Assembly (NCBI GenBank): GCA_949825045.1
Contig: OX463809.1
Span: forward strand, 3,065,501 to 3,129,500
From: Argyresthia goedartella
Lineage: Eukaryota; Arthropoda; Insecta; Lepidoptera; Argyresthiidae
Length of the DNA: 64,000 nt
Direction of reading: 5' to 3'
In this document: positions 12,901 to 21,200 of the stretch, piece by piece
Layout of the letters: every line of letters starts with the position of its first letter
Position numbering within the stretch: position 1 is the first letter of the stretch
Notes under the pieces: generated by a model
Database searches by the model: none
Seen by the model: the letters and a program-made list of their open reading frames with translations, nothing else
Told to the model about the DNA's origin: nothing
Program-made: the position numbers and the translations under genes

Positions 12901-14411
12901 GATTGAGTAGAGATCCACTCGTCCAACGTCAATAGTTCGCAATTGATAAGAATCGATTTTATTATTTTCCCCCTCGGAAGACCTCTCGTTGATTGTATTA
13001 CATACCTTATCCCTGTAGCCGGAATCTGCTTGGTGCTCAACAAGCCAAGACATGTACGTCGAAAATATCCCTTTTTGCGCCTCCTTCTGCTTGATCAAAC
13101 CATGTGGTATAACCATGGGCGGTCACTACGTTCCCGCCAAGTATGATTGCCATCTAAGGACTCGGCGCACTCGAGTTCAATGAACCCCAGCACAGAAAAA
13201 TTGCCTTGATTGCCGCTTCTCCAGAGCATTTTTTTTTCTATTATAATAATTATTATTATACCTTGGCATTACTTCCTCTTCACTTGACGAGATATTAATT
13301 AACTTTCGTAAAACAACAAGATTTGCAAAGAAAATAACTAAATAAAAGTCAAAAACAAATCTCTTTCCCGCCACTGTATTTTTAAATATAGTTTTAAAAA
13401 AATTCTGCATGTCATTTTTAGCTTAGGTCGTACACGATACTGCCCGAATCATACTTGGATTTTTTTATGTTTTTGTTAATTATACTTGTTTTTGTTAGTT
13501 TTTAGTTTCTTTTTTTTTACTTTGCAACATAGAATGCAAATAAATTAATGTTAATTGTTTAAAATAACAAATTTATTTAATGCAGTTTCTTCATCTGTCA
13601 CGCTGAATGGCTCAATTGTCTTAGTCTTGATTATTAATCTGTGGTCTAGCTAGATGACGACAACACTTTATACACTAGTGCCTAAAATGCGATTTTATGC
13701 AGCCTACATCCAGCATAAAGAAACACTTTTCGAGCATGAGAAGTAATATAATATGTTTATTGCAGTAAGCGAAAGAAGTAGAGAGAAATGAAAAAATATA
13801 TACTAAAAACCAAACAATGTTTCTGCGGCAGCGACTGACGTAACATCCATGTGGCAGTGCGATCTGTTATGTTATTATGAACCTTATTTTAATATGGTTG
13901 TGTACAAATTTTCAACCTCCACGAATCGAGTTGCTCGTTTTATTTATCGGTCATGTACATTATTTTTGTCAATAAACCACGGATGCTGACCTACATGGCC
14001 AATGAGATTTTACCATAAGTACAGATACAAACGTTGTAACGAACGCGGCAAAAATCGTGCGGAAACCTTCAATCTCAGTAGCTGCGGCGAAGGGCACGCA
14101 AAATGAAGTATTGAATAACTGGCTAAACGAGGGCACAATTGTGTCTCTGCCACCCCGTATGGGAAAAATCGTGACGCTATGTATGTCTTTCAGACTTTAG
14201 TGAACAGTATATGTAAATATTGTTGCGTATAATCTCCATCGTGTATCGTTCTGGTCAGGTGAACCCGCCGTCCCTACTCTCCACCATCGAGCTGGTGAAC
14301 GCGCTCGGCGGTGCCGCACTGCAGGGCGAGGCGCTCTACTGGTGGACGCACTTCTGCGCCGCGGTGGCGTACATCAAGACCATGGACTACCCGCGCCAAC
14401 CCGACTCCTAG
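919..14411 (+). CDS. Gapvd1: Gapvd1/RME-6-type Rab guanine nucleotide exchange factor, C-terminal part with VPS9 domain (8 exons)
   Basis: Exons 919-975, 2748-2975, 3254-3381, 4006-4095, 4919-5033, 6599-6746, 8790-8903 and 14259-14411 join in a single frame, all with GT-AG introns and matching phases, giving 343 residues and a TAG stop. The C-terminal half reads as a VPS9 domain: an FPNGDGDIARD segment, then PYPRAQL, YRTPRDKL, the PAADDLTPVLVYVVIR core with its paired aspartates, NPPSLLSTIELV, and YWWTHFCAAVAYIKTMD at the end. This order and wording match GAPVD1 (GAPex-5/RME-6), an endosomal GEF for Rab5-class GTPases that also has an N-terminal RasGAP-like domain, which would lie upstream of this window. 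Family recognition is from memory of the motifs. Rabex-5-type proteins also carry VPS9, but the helical stretch before the domain fits GAPVD1 better. The first visible exon is the last unit of a minisatellite, so its 5' boundary is the least certain. Confidence 0.85.
976..2747 (+). other. Gapvd1 intron, no gene seen
   Basis: There is no convincing coding signal here. Open frames at 1369-1659 and 2107-2424 show no recognisable domain and no exon-like splice context. A TTGAATTTtAAAGGA-like string occurs near 1820 and again near 2618, a weak sign of related repeat copies. Confidence 0.6.
2748..2975 (+). CDS. Gapvd1: Gapvd1 exon, helical region before the VPS9 domain
   Basis: This very GC-rich exon starts TSTSLAEWVRAAALRAG and ends TLHALN plus two bases at donor GTGACT (2976). 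It is alanine- and arginine-rich and probably helical (ALRADLAARRPYQAYLASCR). A second acceptor five bases upstream (CACAG, 2738-2742) would break the phase with the upstream exon. The extreme GC content contrasts with the AT-rich introns. Confidence 0.8.
   Translation, partial: HEHVAGGVGARGCPARRHGGGGRACGRAGTRTRGWARCRAAPGRRAAGRPGGAAPVPGLPGLVPGGADAYTARAQ
3254..3381 (+). CDS. Gapvd1: Gapvd1 exon
   Basis: Acceptor CCCACAG ends at 3253. The split AG|A codon gives R, then QISCVRLECRWCADAA, and the exon ends RRLYRRHVTTS plus one base at donor GTGAGT (3382). Both phases match the neighbouring exons. Confidence 0.8.
3725..3955 (+). repeat. Dispersed retroelement-3'-end-like repeat, copy 1
   Basis: It shares the run from TTCGGATGACACGTTAAGC through GTAGGTCCCGGCTACTATC to the GGGACATTAaTGGGCT end with the copy at 4728-4905. 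The 'conclusion' motif, in which a GCCYYTGCCYAGCAGTGGGACATTAATGGG-like phrase is recognisable but diverged, resembles the 3' tails of lepidopteran non-LTR or SINE elements. Both copies lie in adjacent Gapvd1 introns. Confidence 0.6.
4006..4095 (+). CDS. Gapvd1: Gapvd1 exon
   Basis: Acceptor TTGCCTTCAG ends at 4005. The exon encodes AELMDEKASRLTANIKAITA, then EVRADPSWE plus one base, with donor GTAACT at 4096. It corresponds to the helical segment just before the VPS9 core. Confidence 0.85.
4728..4905 (+). repeat. Dispersed retroelement-3'-end-like repeat, copy 2
   Basis: This is a second copy of the repeat at 3725-3955, including the CGGATGACACGTTAAGCTGT and GGTCCCGGCTACTATC blocks. It ends only 14 bases before the acceptor of the next Gapvd1 exon, so it supplies much of that exon's upstream intron context. 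Confidence 0.6.
4919..5033 (+). CDS. Gapvd1: Gapvd1 exon, start of VPS9 domain
   Basis: Acceptor CGTCCGCAG ends at 4918. It encodes GATPALLEMLEVTVERAAF, then ARLYLHVLFPNGDGDIARD plus CA, with donor GTGAGT at 5034. The FPNGDGDI-RD string is a hallmark of the GAPVD1-type VPS9 region. Confidence 0.9.
5034..6598 (+). other. Gapvd1 intron with repeat debris
   Basis: No gene is seen. Positions 5820-5950 (TTTAGTCGCACAAATCAG through AGGAAATTCCGCTGTT) resemble 52848-52935. A TACGGAACCCTAAAA remnant of a common repeat lies at 6041-6057. A box-B-like GGGTTCGAAGCCC on the minus strand near 6230-6245 suggests an older SINE fragment under the clear SINE at 6312-6563. Confidence 0.5.
6312..6563 (-). mobile_element. 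tRNA-derived SINE
   Basis: On the minus strand it begins with an A-box-like GCTTAGCGGGTAGTGACC and has a B box (GGATTCGAATCC) about 40 bases on. It continues through the ATTTGTGTGATGAGCA body and ends in TAATATTTATT. This is the architecture of lepidopteran tRNA-related SINEs. Its head end lies about 35 bp before the acceptor of Gapvd1 exon 6599-6746, on the opposite strand to the gene. Confidence 0.75.
6599..6746 (+). CDS. Gapvd1: Gapvd1 exon, VPS9 domain
   Basis: Acceptor ATCCCGCTGCAG ends at 6598. The exon encodes VLQEHIRRLGAHVTAAGAG, then VPARHLWAAPYPRAQLHLA and RLPAYRTPRDK, with donor GTGACT at 6747 (phase 0). The split codon at its start reads CA|C, giving H where other family members usually have Q or K. 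Confidence 0.88.
6880..7267 (+). repeat. CCAAGTGCGAGT...GGGTTCCGTAC repeat, full-length-like
   Basis: It begins AAACCGGTCAAGTGCGAGTC and GCACGAAGGGTTCCGTAC. The middle has CTTGAGATACAGCCTGGTGACAGACGGACGG, and it ends GGGTACGGAACCCTAAAA. The terminal GGGTTCCGTAC and GTACGGAACCC blocks are inverted. Other copies lie at 20629-21016 (minus), 21017-21110 (partial, minus), 21921-22290 (plus, 3' end lost) and 46123-46190 (short). Confidence 0.8.
7263..7560 (-). pseudogene. Decayed retroelement polyprotein C-terminal fragment
   Basis: On the minus strand two frames together read NFIFVPLAPETTGLWG, then KDLGPRLRDKGFDYRSGAFR and MQRISLVVQHENAASVMGTF. This order (VPxAxETxGxWG, then DLGRR, then QRISxxxQxxNAAS) resembles a C-terminal region I recall in some non-LTR polyproteins. 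A frameshift separates the halves and there is no intact frame, so this is a relic inside a Gapvd1 intron. The family assignment is tentative. Confidence 0.4.
8790..8903 (+). CDS. Gapvd1: Gapvd1 exon, VPS9 core
   Basis: Acceptor TTTGCATCCCCAG ends at 8789. It encodes LSCIMRCVTCIMAVLGLTEG, then SVPAADDLTPVLVYVVIR, with donor GTGAGC at 8904 (phase 0). The paired aspartates and the following hydrophobic helix are the catalytic VPS9 surface in characterised members of the family. A (CCCG)n run follows at 8912-8946. Confidence 0.92.
9379..9779. mobile_element. MITE with 61-bp terminal inverted repeats
   Basis: The left arm 9379-9439 and right arm 9719-9779 are inverse complements over 61 bases with one mismatch. 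Each arm contains CAG|GTAAGTATG, a consensus splice donor pointing outward (minus-strand GT at 9424-9423, plus-strand GT at 9734-9735), and a TTTTATTTTCAG acceptor-like string. A third partial arm (CTTACCTGGCTTTAAGCC-like) follows directly at about 9791-9820. No protein is encoded, so mobilisation would need a transposase in trans. The flanking target duplication is unclear (TTA/TAT-rich). Confidence 0.8.
10827..10872 (+). repeat. 45-bp dispersed motif, copy 1
   Basis: This is the motif ACATAGCGTCACGCC-TTTTCCCATACGGGGCGGCAGAGGCACAAT (written here in parts). Other copies occur at 14140-14182 (minus), 19628-19671, 39245-39292 and 56692-56728. The flanking sequence is not shared except between the 19.6 and 56.7 kb copies, which lie in a larger duplication. 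Confidence 0.75.
12405..12735 (+). repeat. GC-rich duplicated block
   Basis: Two units of about 195 bp (roughly 12420-12560 and 12600-12735) share CCAGCCTTGCGCAGGCTGGC, a near-perfect 19-base palindrome, then GGCCCGGAGCGCT, GGCTCCGGGCGGCGGGGGCGCG and CCGCTGCGCGCGGGCGCGGGCT. It is a CpG-dense island in an otherwise AT-rich intron. Open frames across it lack domains. Confidence 0.8.
14140..14182 (-). repeat. 45-bp dispersed motif, copy 2 (minus)
   Basis: It reads GTGTCTCTGCCACCCCGTAT then GGGAAAAATCGTGACGCTATGTA, the reverse complement of the motif at 10827. It lies about 75 bp before the last Gapvd1 exon. Confidence 0.7.
14259..14411 (+). CDS. Gapvd1: Gapvd1 terminal coding exon
   Basis: Acceptor GTTCTGGTCAG ends at 14258. 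The exon encodes VNPPSLLSTIELVNALGGAA, then LQGEALYWWTHFCAAVAYIK and TMDYPRQPDS, then TAG. It completes the VPS9 domain; the last ten residues are a short tail. Its 3' half is the founder of the 157-bp array that follows. Confidence 0.92.
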   Translation: MNPPSLLSTIELVNALGGAALQGEALYWWTHFCAAVAYIKTMDYPRQPDS

Positions 14412-14900
14412 CCGGGACGCTCGCGCATCGTGAGTATTAGCGCGATGTAGGATCGTATGGTGTGAGGGAAACTGGCGACAGCGCCACCTAGTGACGAGCA
14501 GCATGAACTTCAGCGCCGCGGTGGCGTACATCAAGAATATGAACTACCCGCGCCAGCTCGACTCCTAGCCAGGACGCTCGCGCATCGTGAGTAATAGCGC
14601 GATGTAGGATCGTATGGTGTGATGGAAAATGACGACAGCGCCACCTAATGACGAGTACCATGCACTTCTGCTGTGCGGTAGCGTGCATCAAGACCATGGA
14701 CAACCCGCGACAGTCCGACTCCTAGCCGGGACTCGCGCGCAACGTGAGTATTAGCGCGATTTAGGATCTTATGGTGTGATGGAAACTGGCGACAGCGCCA
14801 TCTAGTGACGAGTAGCATTCACTTATGCGCCGCGGTGGCTTACATCAAGACCAAGGATCACCCCCGCCAGCCCGACTCCTAGCCGGGACTCACGCGCCAG
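14350..14900 (+). repeat. 157-bp minisatellite, 4 copies, built on the Gapvd1 terminal exon and 3' sequence
   Basis: Units start near 14351, 14508, 14665 and 14822. Each contains the C-terminal coding segment (CTTC..GCGCCGCGGTGGCGTACATCAAG), a GACTCCTAG stop, then a GTGAGTATTAGCGCGAT block, TAGGATCgTATGGTGTGA and GGCGACAGCGCCAYCTAGTGACGA. The first coding segment is the true exon end; the next three accumulate substitutions and would only matter as 3' UTR. The 3' UTR of Gapvd1 therefore probably contains non-translated copies of its own C-terminus. Confidence 0.92.
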
Positions 14901-16009
14901 GGGCGTTCATTCCGTAGAGGCACAAAAGCACTGCCTACCCTGACCTGGCTTTGGGCTAGCCTAGCCATAAATCCTTCATTTCTTTATTAGTCTTCTAAAA
15001 CAAAAGTATCTTACCTACCACCACCTTATAAAAGACAACCAAAAATAGTTCAATAAACTATTGATTCATAAACATACAATAAAATCTAAATACTATATAA
15101 TACCCAGGTATAATACAAACTCGCCTGTGCGAATTCCCTCGACGCCTCGACTCCAATCAGACTCTCCGCACTCGCCGCCCGACCTCCGTTGACCCAGAAG
15201 TCCAAAGGCAGACATATTTTGTGCCTTTAAACTCATCATTAATCTAAATGTGCCGTGTGCCTTTTCTAACGTGTTGATGATGTAACGAATCCAATAAGTG
15301 TTCACAATAGTAACTAAAATATGACATACAATCGAGCACTCAGTGGATTTTGCGATATTTTCAAGCGGCAGCGGATTAAATTGCCTACACAATCACACAC
15401 ATACTTTCAGCTCATTTTTATTGGTTTCCTGCTTGACCACAGTAAACTTCACCCTCGCGATGCTCAACGAGAGCCTTGTGTTCGTACACGTAAGATTATC
15501 CGCGGGGGTCGTGTTAACGGGCGTCCAGCTATAGGTTTTGCCCGCTGATGTCGCGTCCCTCTCGCTTGGGTGACGCGGGCGACTGGCGTTACCCGAATTA
15601 TTTACAAAGACACCCGACCAGCATGGTACTGCTAGAGAACGTTGGTCATTTCAATATGGTGAGCGTATCGTATTCAAATAATGGGGCTTGTGGCGGGCGC
15701 CGTTTTTTTACTCAAAAGTTTGCTTCTCTGTTTAGCTTGTTTTTTTTTTTACGTGGAGGACTTGTATATGGATACGGTGGAAAAGGGTAAATCACTTTAC
15801 CTTTGCGGTGAACTACAAATAAAAGATTGTTGAAAACGGGCGGTATAACCCGACAATCAAATTAGCACTAATTAAAGGGAAAAAGAAAGGCAGAAAGAAA
15901 TTGGTCACGAAGATCCCATCTTTTTCTGAAGCCGCCGGAAGCCAATTCGGTAAATAGTTTTTTAATACATTTCCTTATCCTGCCTACCCTATACCAAAAC
16001 ACACCACTG
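14901..16009 (+). other. Intergenic, mostly featureless
   Basis: No confident gene is present. A GC-richer patch lies around 15120-15210 and 15440-15660; the latter includes a candidate short first exon at 15622-15657. Confidence 0.5.
15622..15657 (+). CDS. Candidate 5' exon, unknown gene
   Basis: ATG opens MVLLENVGHFNM and runs directly into a good splice donor (ATG|GTGAGC, GT at 15658). It is preceded by GC-richer sequence that could be 5' UTR. No downstream partner exon was found, and a 12-codon frame before a donor can arise by chance. It is kept only as a candidate. Confidence 0.2.
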
Positions 16010-16300
16010 GCGCGCGCTTAGTGAGTATTAGCGCGATGTAGGATAGTACGGTGTGGAGGAACCTGGCGACAACGCCATCCAGTGACGAGTACTTACCATT
16101 AACACTCTGGCGCACCGTGCGTATTTAAGTATTAGATGTAGGATCGTATGATGTGGTGGAAACTGGCAACAGCGCCATCTAGTGATGAAAAGCAGTAACA
16201 CTGGCGCACCGCGAGTATGATTGAGCGAGATTTAGGATAGCATGATGTGGAGGTTACTGATGACGGCGCCATCTAGTGACGAATAGCGTGCACTTTCTTC
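16010..16300 (+). repeat. Diverged outlying copies of the noncoding part of the 157-bp unit
   Basis: Three degenerate units carry TGAGTATTAGCGCGATGTAG-like and GGCGACARCGCCATCTAGTGACGA-like blocks (near 16030-16095, 16110-16190 and 16200-16290). They lack the coding segment. They show that the array once extended, or seeded, about 1.1 kb downstream. Confidence 0.8.
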
Positions 16301-18342
16301 CTTCTGGCACAGAATAATTAATAGACTTAATTAATTAATAATTAAAGTCCATTATTTAGATTAACAGGCGCGATGCAGCGCTACTGGTTTAACTTACTAT
16401 AATAAAGGGTGTTTTCCTTCGACAGGGTGCAGCGCGTAACAACGAATCAAAATTAGGAATCTTCAGCTACAAATCCTTTCGTCGTGAGCGAAGGCATACT
16501 GTTTGAACTACAGCGATCGATCTACGAAATGGTTGATATAAATCAAGGAGGCTATCTATATCTATTATATACTGTAGTGTTATATCGATCACTATAGCTT
16601 AGGTGAAAGTGAATTTAACAACTTTTCTCATCATTATTGGCTTGAAAATTATGCATAATGAAACGCCAGCACTACATATTTATGTCAAATACAATTTTTG
16701 TCAGAATAGCAAAGTATACAAAGTGAACGAAATAATTTAGACTACAATGGGATTACATAAGTTTTTCACAAAACTTGTAAAGCGCGTATTCTTCGCTAAT
16801 TTCCTCACATTACATTCGACTGTGATCTAGGGTTGGGTATTAGAAAAATAAGACAAAATTTACTCGAAAATATGTAGGTAACTGATATGCTGAGCAGCAA
16901 GGTTTATGTATATGAGAGATATTTTTTGATGATATTCGATGGATAGCAAAAAACACCTTGTAGGATAAAATTATGAATCGTCTGTTTGTGTGCGAAATGA
17001 GTTTATGGTGATAATTTATGTATTATTTTATTTTTATACCTAAAACTTGATATTGAACATATCATTTTATTGGTTTATCTGCAGTTTTTTGAATTTATCA
17101 AGTTAAACGAATATTAACGTATTGTAATCATATTCTGTCAAGAAAATAACCAAATAGAAAACGTATTTATCGTAGCAATTAGCATGTAAGAAGAAAAATG
17201 TATTTATGTGGATAACCATGTGCATCTTCCATAGTAGTGGTACTAATTCTTGAAATTCTGATCAGGTAGAAAATACTAATATTTAAAATTATTCTTTGGA
17301 TAACGACGGCGGTGAGCCGGCATCTTCTCACTAAAGCTATTTCAAGCTTGTACCGATACGGTGACTGTGGAATCATTGTGTGTCCCCGGGTTTTAGTTCC
17401 CTGTATATCTGTATTACTATGCGAGAGTGGGAAAAAAATGTACTTTTGCCAGCATCGACAATCTAAAACTGCACTAGTAACCCACAATCATTTTATCAGT
17501 ATGTCAACATCTTGTAAGCTTGCGTTAGGATCTAAAAATCTCAAACGAAGCGAGATTTTACATTTATTATTGTCATGTTCTTAAATAGGTAATTACCTAA
17601 CTTTAAGTATCGTCGTCGTGCGGCGTTCAGCAAATTAAGCTTAAATTATTCAATTACAATTCCACTGGTTTTTAACGCACATTTTAAACACGTTAATTTT
17701 AAATATTTTATTCATTGAGCATTTGGTTATTGGTATTTTATTGATATAGTTTTGTGCGTTTATTCGTTAGATCTTTCTAAATTAGACTAATTTATAACTT
17801 GCTTCTTGCCTAGAATTGTATAACTAGATCGCATAATGAACGCATCTATTTTAATCACTGTTAAATCCTACTTAGTTAAAACATTAGCGTGTAATGTAAA
17901 CCTAGGTATTATAATCAGAGCAATGAATTATATTTAGCAATAAAATCATGATCTAATAAACAGTTTTCTTTATTCTTAGAACTTATAAAGCCTTCGGCAC
18001 ATCAAATGCCGCACGTCGCATTTGCGGCGGCAAAAATTCATTATTTACCATTGCCCCTCGAGAAAGTGCATTATATTAATCGATAACAGTGAATAAAACG
18101 AGCTTTGCTTTGCTAAAACTAGAGATTAAATGACATTTGAATTTGGAACAAGCTTCAATATACGAATTTTGTACCTACTAAAATAAACGCGCTGAACTTA
18201 CTACCTACTACTGGCAGACTGAATAGAGCTAGTTCCATTGACAAAAAAAAGACACACAACCCGCCAATTTTAGATTGAATAGGGTTCTTTTCTGTTACAT
18301 ATCGTGGTGTTTCATTGGAAAATATATTAGCTACCTAGTAAA
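16301..18342. other. Intergenic AT-rich DNA, nothing recognised
   Basis: No domain-bearing open frame, RNA gene or clear repeat was seen over about 2 kb. Confidence 0.5.
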
Positions 18343-18935
18343 ATGAGTTCTTCCAGTGAGGAAAATGAATCACTTACTCCGGAATCATTTCGTTCGAAAG
18401 CAGCAATTATCGTAGATAATTTGTTGCCGCCAAAATCTCGGGAGATTTGCGACTGGAAAACCACGAATGGAGCCAAAGCCTTGTCAGAGACCGTTTTTCT
18501 GAACGATTTCAACGAAATTACCCAAGACTAAAAAGCCGTCGATACTGCATTTGGAACCTATATGCAAAGCTAAAAGCCACAGCAGAATCAAAGCCAACAT
18601 CGTTGTATCAAAGTTCTCAAAGATGCTGGCATATTAAAATGGCTTTCTGAGGGTCATACATAACATAAGCCATAACTTAAGAAATCTAGAGTGCTAGCCT
18701 CCGAAAACATGGCGTGTTTTCTAAATGATGCGCCTGACCACAGCTTTCTGGTCGTAAAAGTAAGTACTTACTTAGTTCCTACCTATTTAAGTACAAACTC
18801 ACTGTACTTTAAAAGTAATTATGTAGATACCTACATATTTTTAATTATTGTTTGCAGATTGTGCTAATTTTCGGTGTGAATGGGGCCTGTCGCAGTAATG
18901 AATTATTGAAGATAACTAACAATAAACGACATCCA
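18343..18935 (+). pseudogene. Crypton-like tyrosine recombinase relic with one intron
   Basis: The frame from ATG 18343 reads MSSSSEENESLTPESF and then VDNLLPPKSREI, followed by KTTNGAKALSETVFLNDFNE. Other frames then give LKSRRYCIWNLYAKLKA, KVLKDAGILKWLSEGHT and ACFLNDAPDHSFLVVK. A GTAAGTACT donor at 18760 and a TTGTTTGCAG acceptor ending at 18857 join, phase 0, to IVLIFGVNGACRSNELLKIT. The LxPPKSRE start, the 'LWxxYxxLK' step and the 'LIFGxxGACRxxEL' block match the N-terminal and early catalytic region of insect Crypton-type recombinases as I remember them. At least two frameshifts and loss of the rest of the catalytic domain make it a pseudogene. Confidence 0.6.
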
Positions 18936-19171
18936 AAAACACTCGGAAAGATTATTATTGGTCGTTTTAAAAGATACTTAAACAAAAATTCATAAAACGA
19001 CAAGAATACGTCTTACGATCTTTATCGTATGGTGATCAGAAGTCGGAAAAAAATTGTTTTGCGGCACCTGTACGCGTACTCTTCACATACGAACGATGTA
19101 GAAGTACCTACCTACTGAAGGTAATGTAGGTTTCATTCTTTCGCGAGGTATACCTACTGCGGATAATGTAG

Positions 19172-19298
19172 GTATACTTCGCGCCACACGTTATGAGCGG
19201 TGGCCTTGAATACGCAGTAGTCACTTTACATATATGCGCAGTAATTCCCGCCAAAACGTCTCGCTCAGCGCTCTTTAAATTGGTGGCGCGAGGTATAC
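19172..19298. mobile_element. Palindromic 127-bp MITE, copy 1
   Basis: Ends GTATACTTCGCGCCAC and GTGGCGCGAGGTATAC are inverted. The inside has ATGAGCGGTGGCCTTGAAT, GCGCAGTAATTCCCGCC and a CAGCGCTC block. Other copies lie at 45294-45423 and 53614-53738 (inverted). The ends fall in TATAC, suggesting TA-type target sites. Confidence 0.75.
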
Positions 19299-19299
19299 T

Positions 19300-19890
19300 G
19301 ACATTACAACACCTAAACATAAAAGTCACAACTACACATTGGTAGGTATTTCGAAATATAAGATAACTTTATTGATAATTTCTTTAGTGTGCAAAAATAA
19401 TGTACAAAGGCGAGTAAGTCTCTCGCTCTCTCTCTGAGAGATCTCTTCCAGCAAACCCAGTTTATTATTTCATATGCGTGGGGCATTGTAAAATTATGAA
19501 CAGTAAGTTATTCTATTAATTGTAATGTATCTTGAGTTATATCTATAGGATTAAGTACGAGTATATTTGTTTTTTTATCAACAATTTTTCTAAATTTTTT
19601 TTCATTACTTAAAATAACTTACATATAAACATAGCGTCACGCTTTCTCCCATACGGGGTGGCAGAGGCAATATTGCTTTCGTGTAGCTAAGAACAAGAAC
19701 TTAATAATTATACAAAATTAACCTAACAACAATTTCAAAATGAGATCAAATTAAAAATATCCTTTAATTGAGGAACATCTACTCTTTTCTTTTCACCAAA
19801 GCACTCTGCTTCAAATGAAGAGATATTTCCGTACCGTATTTCTTACAGTCCCATTTCAATGGGTCTCTATTGTCGCACAGTATAGCATCT
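19300..19890 (-). pseudogene. Duplicated 3' end of the BTB gene (3' UTR plus last codons)
   Basis: This stretch is a diverged copy of 56370-56955, including TTTCTTTAGTGTGCAAAAAT, a (CT)n run, the 45-bp motif and the terminal BTB-gene codons (about 19750-19890). On the minus strand the coding part ends near FEAECxGEKK-like sequence and has extra bases breaking the frame (GTACCGTA insertion near 19831). It stops abruptly about 19885, where the rest of the gene is missing. Confidence 0.75.
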
Positions 19891-19929
19891 TTCGTAATCA
19901 TAATGTTTTCATCCATTCTCTTTATTCAG

Positions 19930-20560
19930 CCCTGACATTACTAGCACCATCGTCTATTGTTTTGACTGACGACCTAAACATAGATATATTGAATAGGTAC
20001 CGCAGTAGACAACATAATTTCCTAGGACTATCTATATGTACACTGTCTGAACAGTGCTCGTGCCCAGATAAACACGATTACGCATAACAAAATTTGTATT
20101 GATCATATTTTGTTCCAGTAAATAGTCAGGCTGAATCTGTTAACTGCTCTACAGATCTTACAGACCATGATGCTACAAAGGCAGGAGTTATGTTGGAGTC
20201 GCATAGGGCTTCCAAACTGGTCGCTCTTAGACTGTTATCGACTTTGAGCTGATCTTGCTGTCGTTCTAAGCACATCCTACAACCATGGATGAATCCTGGT
20301 CTGCTAAGGTGTTCAAAACATCGCGACAGGCTTCACGAAGATTTCCGCAAGTACCCTGACAATAATGAGGAAAAGCTTATTTATTTAAACCCGGTTCAGG
20401 AACTTCTATATCGATTTGTTAGGAAAATTAAAATCAGCCATCAATCCAACGATTTCAATCTTAATCTAAACAAACCCAGAAAACTATGGAGTTTTACCAA
20501 TAAATTAACTCACCGACGCGACGTCCTGCCCCTACCTTAGCTTCCCCATTGTTGAATGCG
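19930..20560 (+). pseudogene. Decayed non-LTR retrotransposon fragment (endonuclease and linker)
   Basis: One frame reads SIVLTDDLNIDILNRYRSRQ, matching the GDLNIDIL core of an APE-type endonuclease, then a CPDKHDYA stop. After stops and shifts, PWMNPGLLRCSKHRDRLHED and FRKYPDNNEEKLIY follow (20283-20400), the usual linker between endonuclease and reverse transcriptase, ending near KPRKLWSFTNKLT. The reverse transcriptase is absent. The family differs from elements A, B and C here. Confidence 0.55.
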
Positions 20561-20628
20561 ATAAGTTCTCGAATCTCTTGACTACTGTAACTCGTGGGTA
20601 CTTCTCCTCAGTTGGTATCATGTTTAGG

Positions 20629-21110
20629 GTTCCGTACCCAAAGGGTGCCAAACGGGACCCTATTTCTAAGCCTCCGCTGTCCGTCCGTCTGTCACCAGGC
20701 TGTATCTCATGAACCGTGATATTAAGACAGTTGAAATTTTCACAGATGATGTATTTCTGTTACCGCTTAACAACAAATACTAAAAAACAGAATAAAATAA
20801 ATATTTAATGGGTCTCACATACAACAATTCTTTCAATACCACATACAAACTTATGAATGCCCCTGGTTATGTTCATGGAGTGTGTAAGTAGCCGACCAAT
20901 AACTTTGTAAACAACATTTTGATATGTAAAATCCAAACTATTCACTCCATCCTAACATTGTACGTTGGTTCGGAACCCTTCAAGCGCGAGTTCGACTCGC
21001 ACTAGACCGTTTTTAGGGTTCCGTACCCGAAGGGTTCCAACCGGGACCCTATTACTAAGACTCCGCTGTCCGTCCGTCCGTCAGTCTGTCACCAGGCTGT
21101 ATCTCAATCA
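20629..21110 (-). repeat. Two adjacent inverted copies of the GGGTTCCGTACCC repeat
   Basis: Copy one (about 20629-21016) runs from TTTAGGGTTCCGTACCCAAAG through CTGTCCGTCCGTCTGTCACCAGG to a GCGCGAGTTCGACTCGCAC end. A second copy starts at once at 21015 (TTTTTAGGGTTCCGTACCCG) and is cut short near 21110, where AACGTT-rich sequence begins. Confidence 0.75.
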
Positions 21111-21111
21111 T

Positions 21112-21200
21112 CTCAACTGCGATGTATGTATAAGTATGCAGACCTTCATATAACGTTATTATGCTCATAACGAAGGCGTCTTATAACGTTATAATTCCAT
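21112..21200 (+). repeat. AACGTTAT-rich palindromic repeat, fragment
   Basis: The segment from CAACTGCGATGTATGTATAA through ATAACGTTATTATGCTCATA to CTTATAACGTTATAATTCC and ATAAGATTA is found inverted at 29855-29950. Confidence 0.65.

Larger units (their letters stand above)
8904..14258 (+). other. Large Gapvd1 intron, 5.4 kb, no host gene seen
   Basis: This is the longest intron in the visible gene. It contains a MITE (9379-9779), the 45-bp dispersed motif in both orientations (10827-10872 and 14140-14182), a pair of diverged direct repeats (TGTCGCTTTgAACCTTGCA near 11993 and 12240) and a duplicated GC-rich block (12405-12735). No open frame here shows a recognisable domain. Confidence 0.7.
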
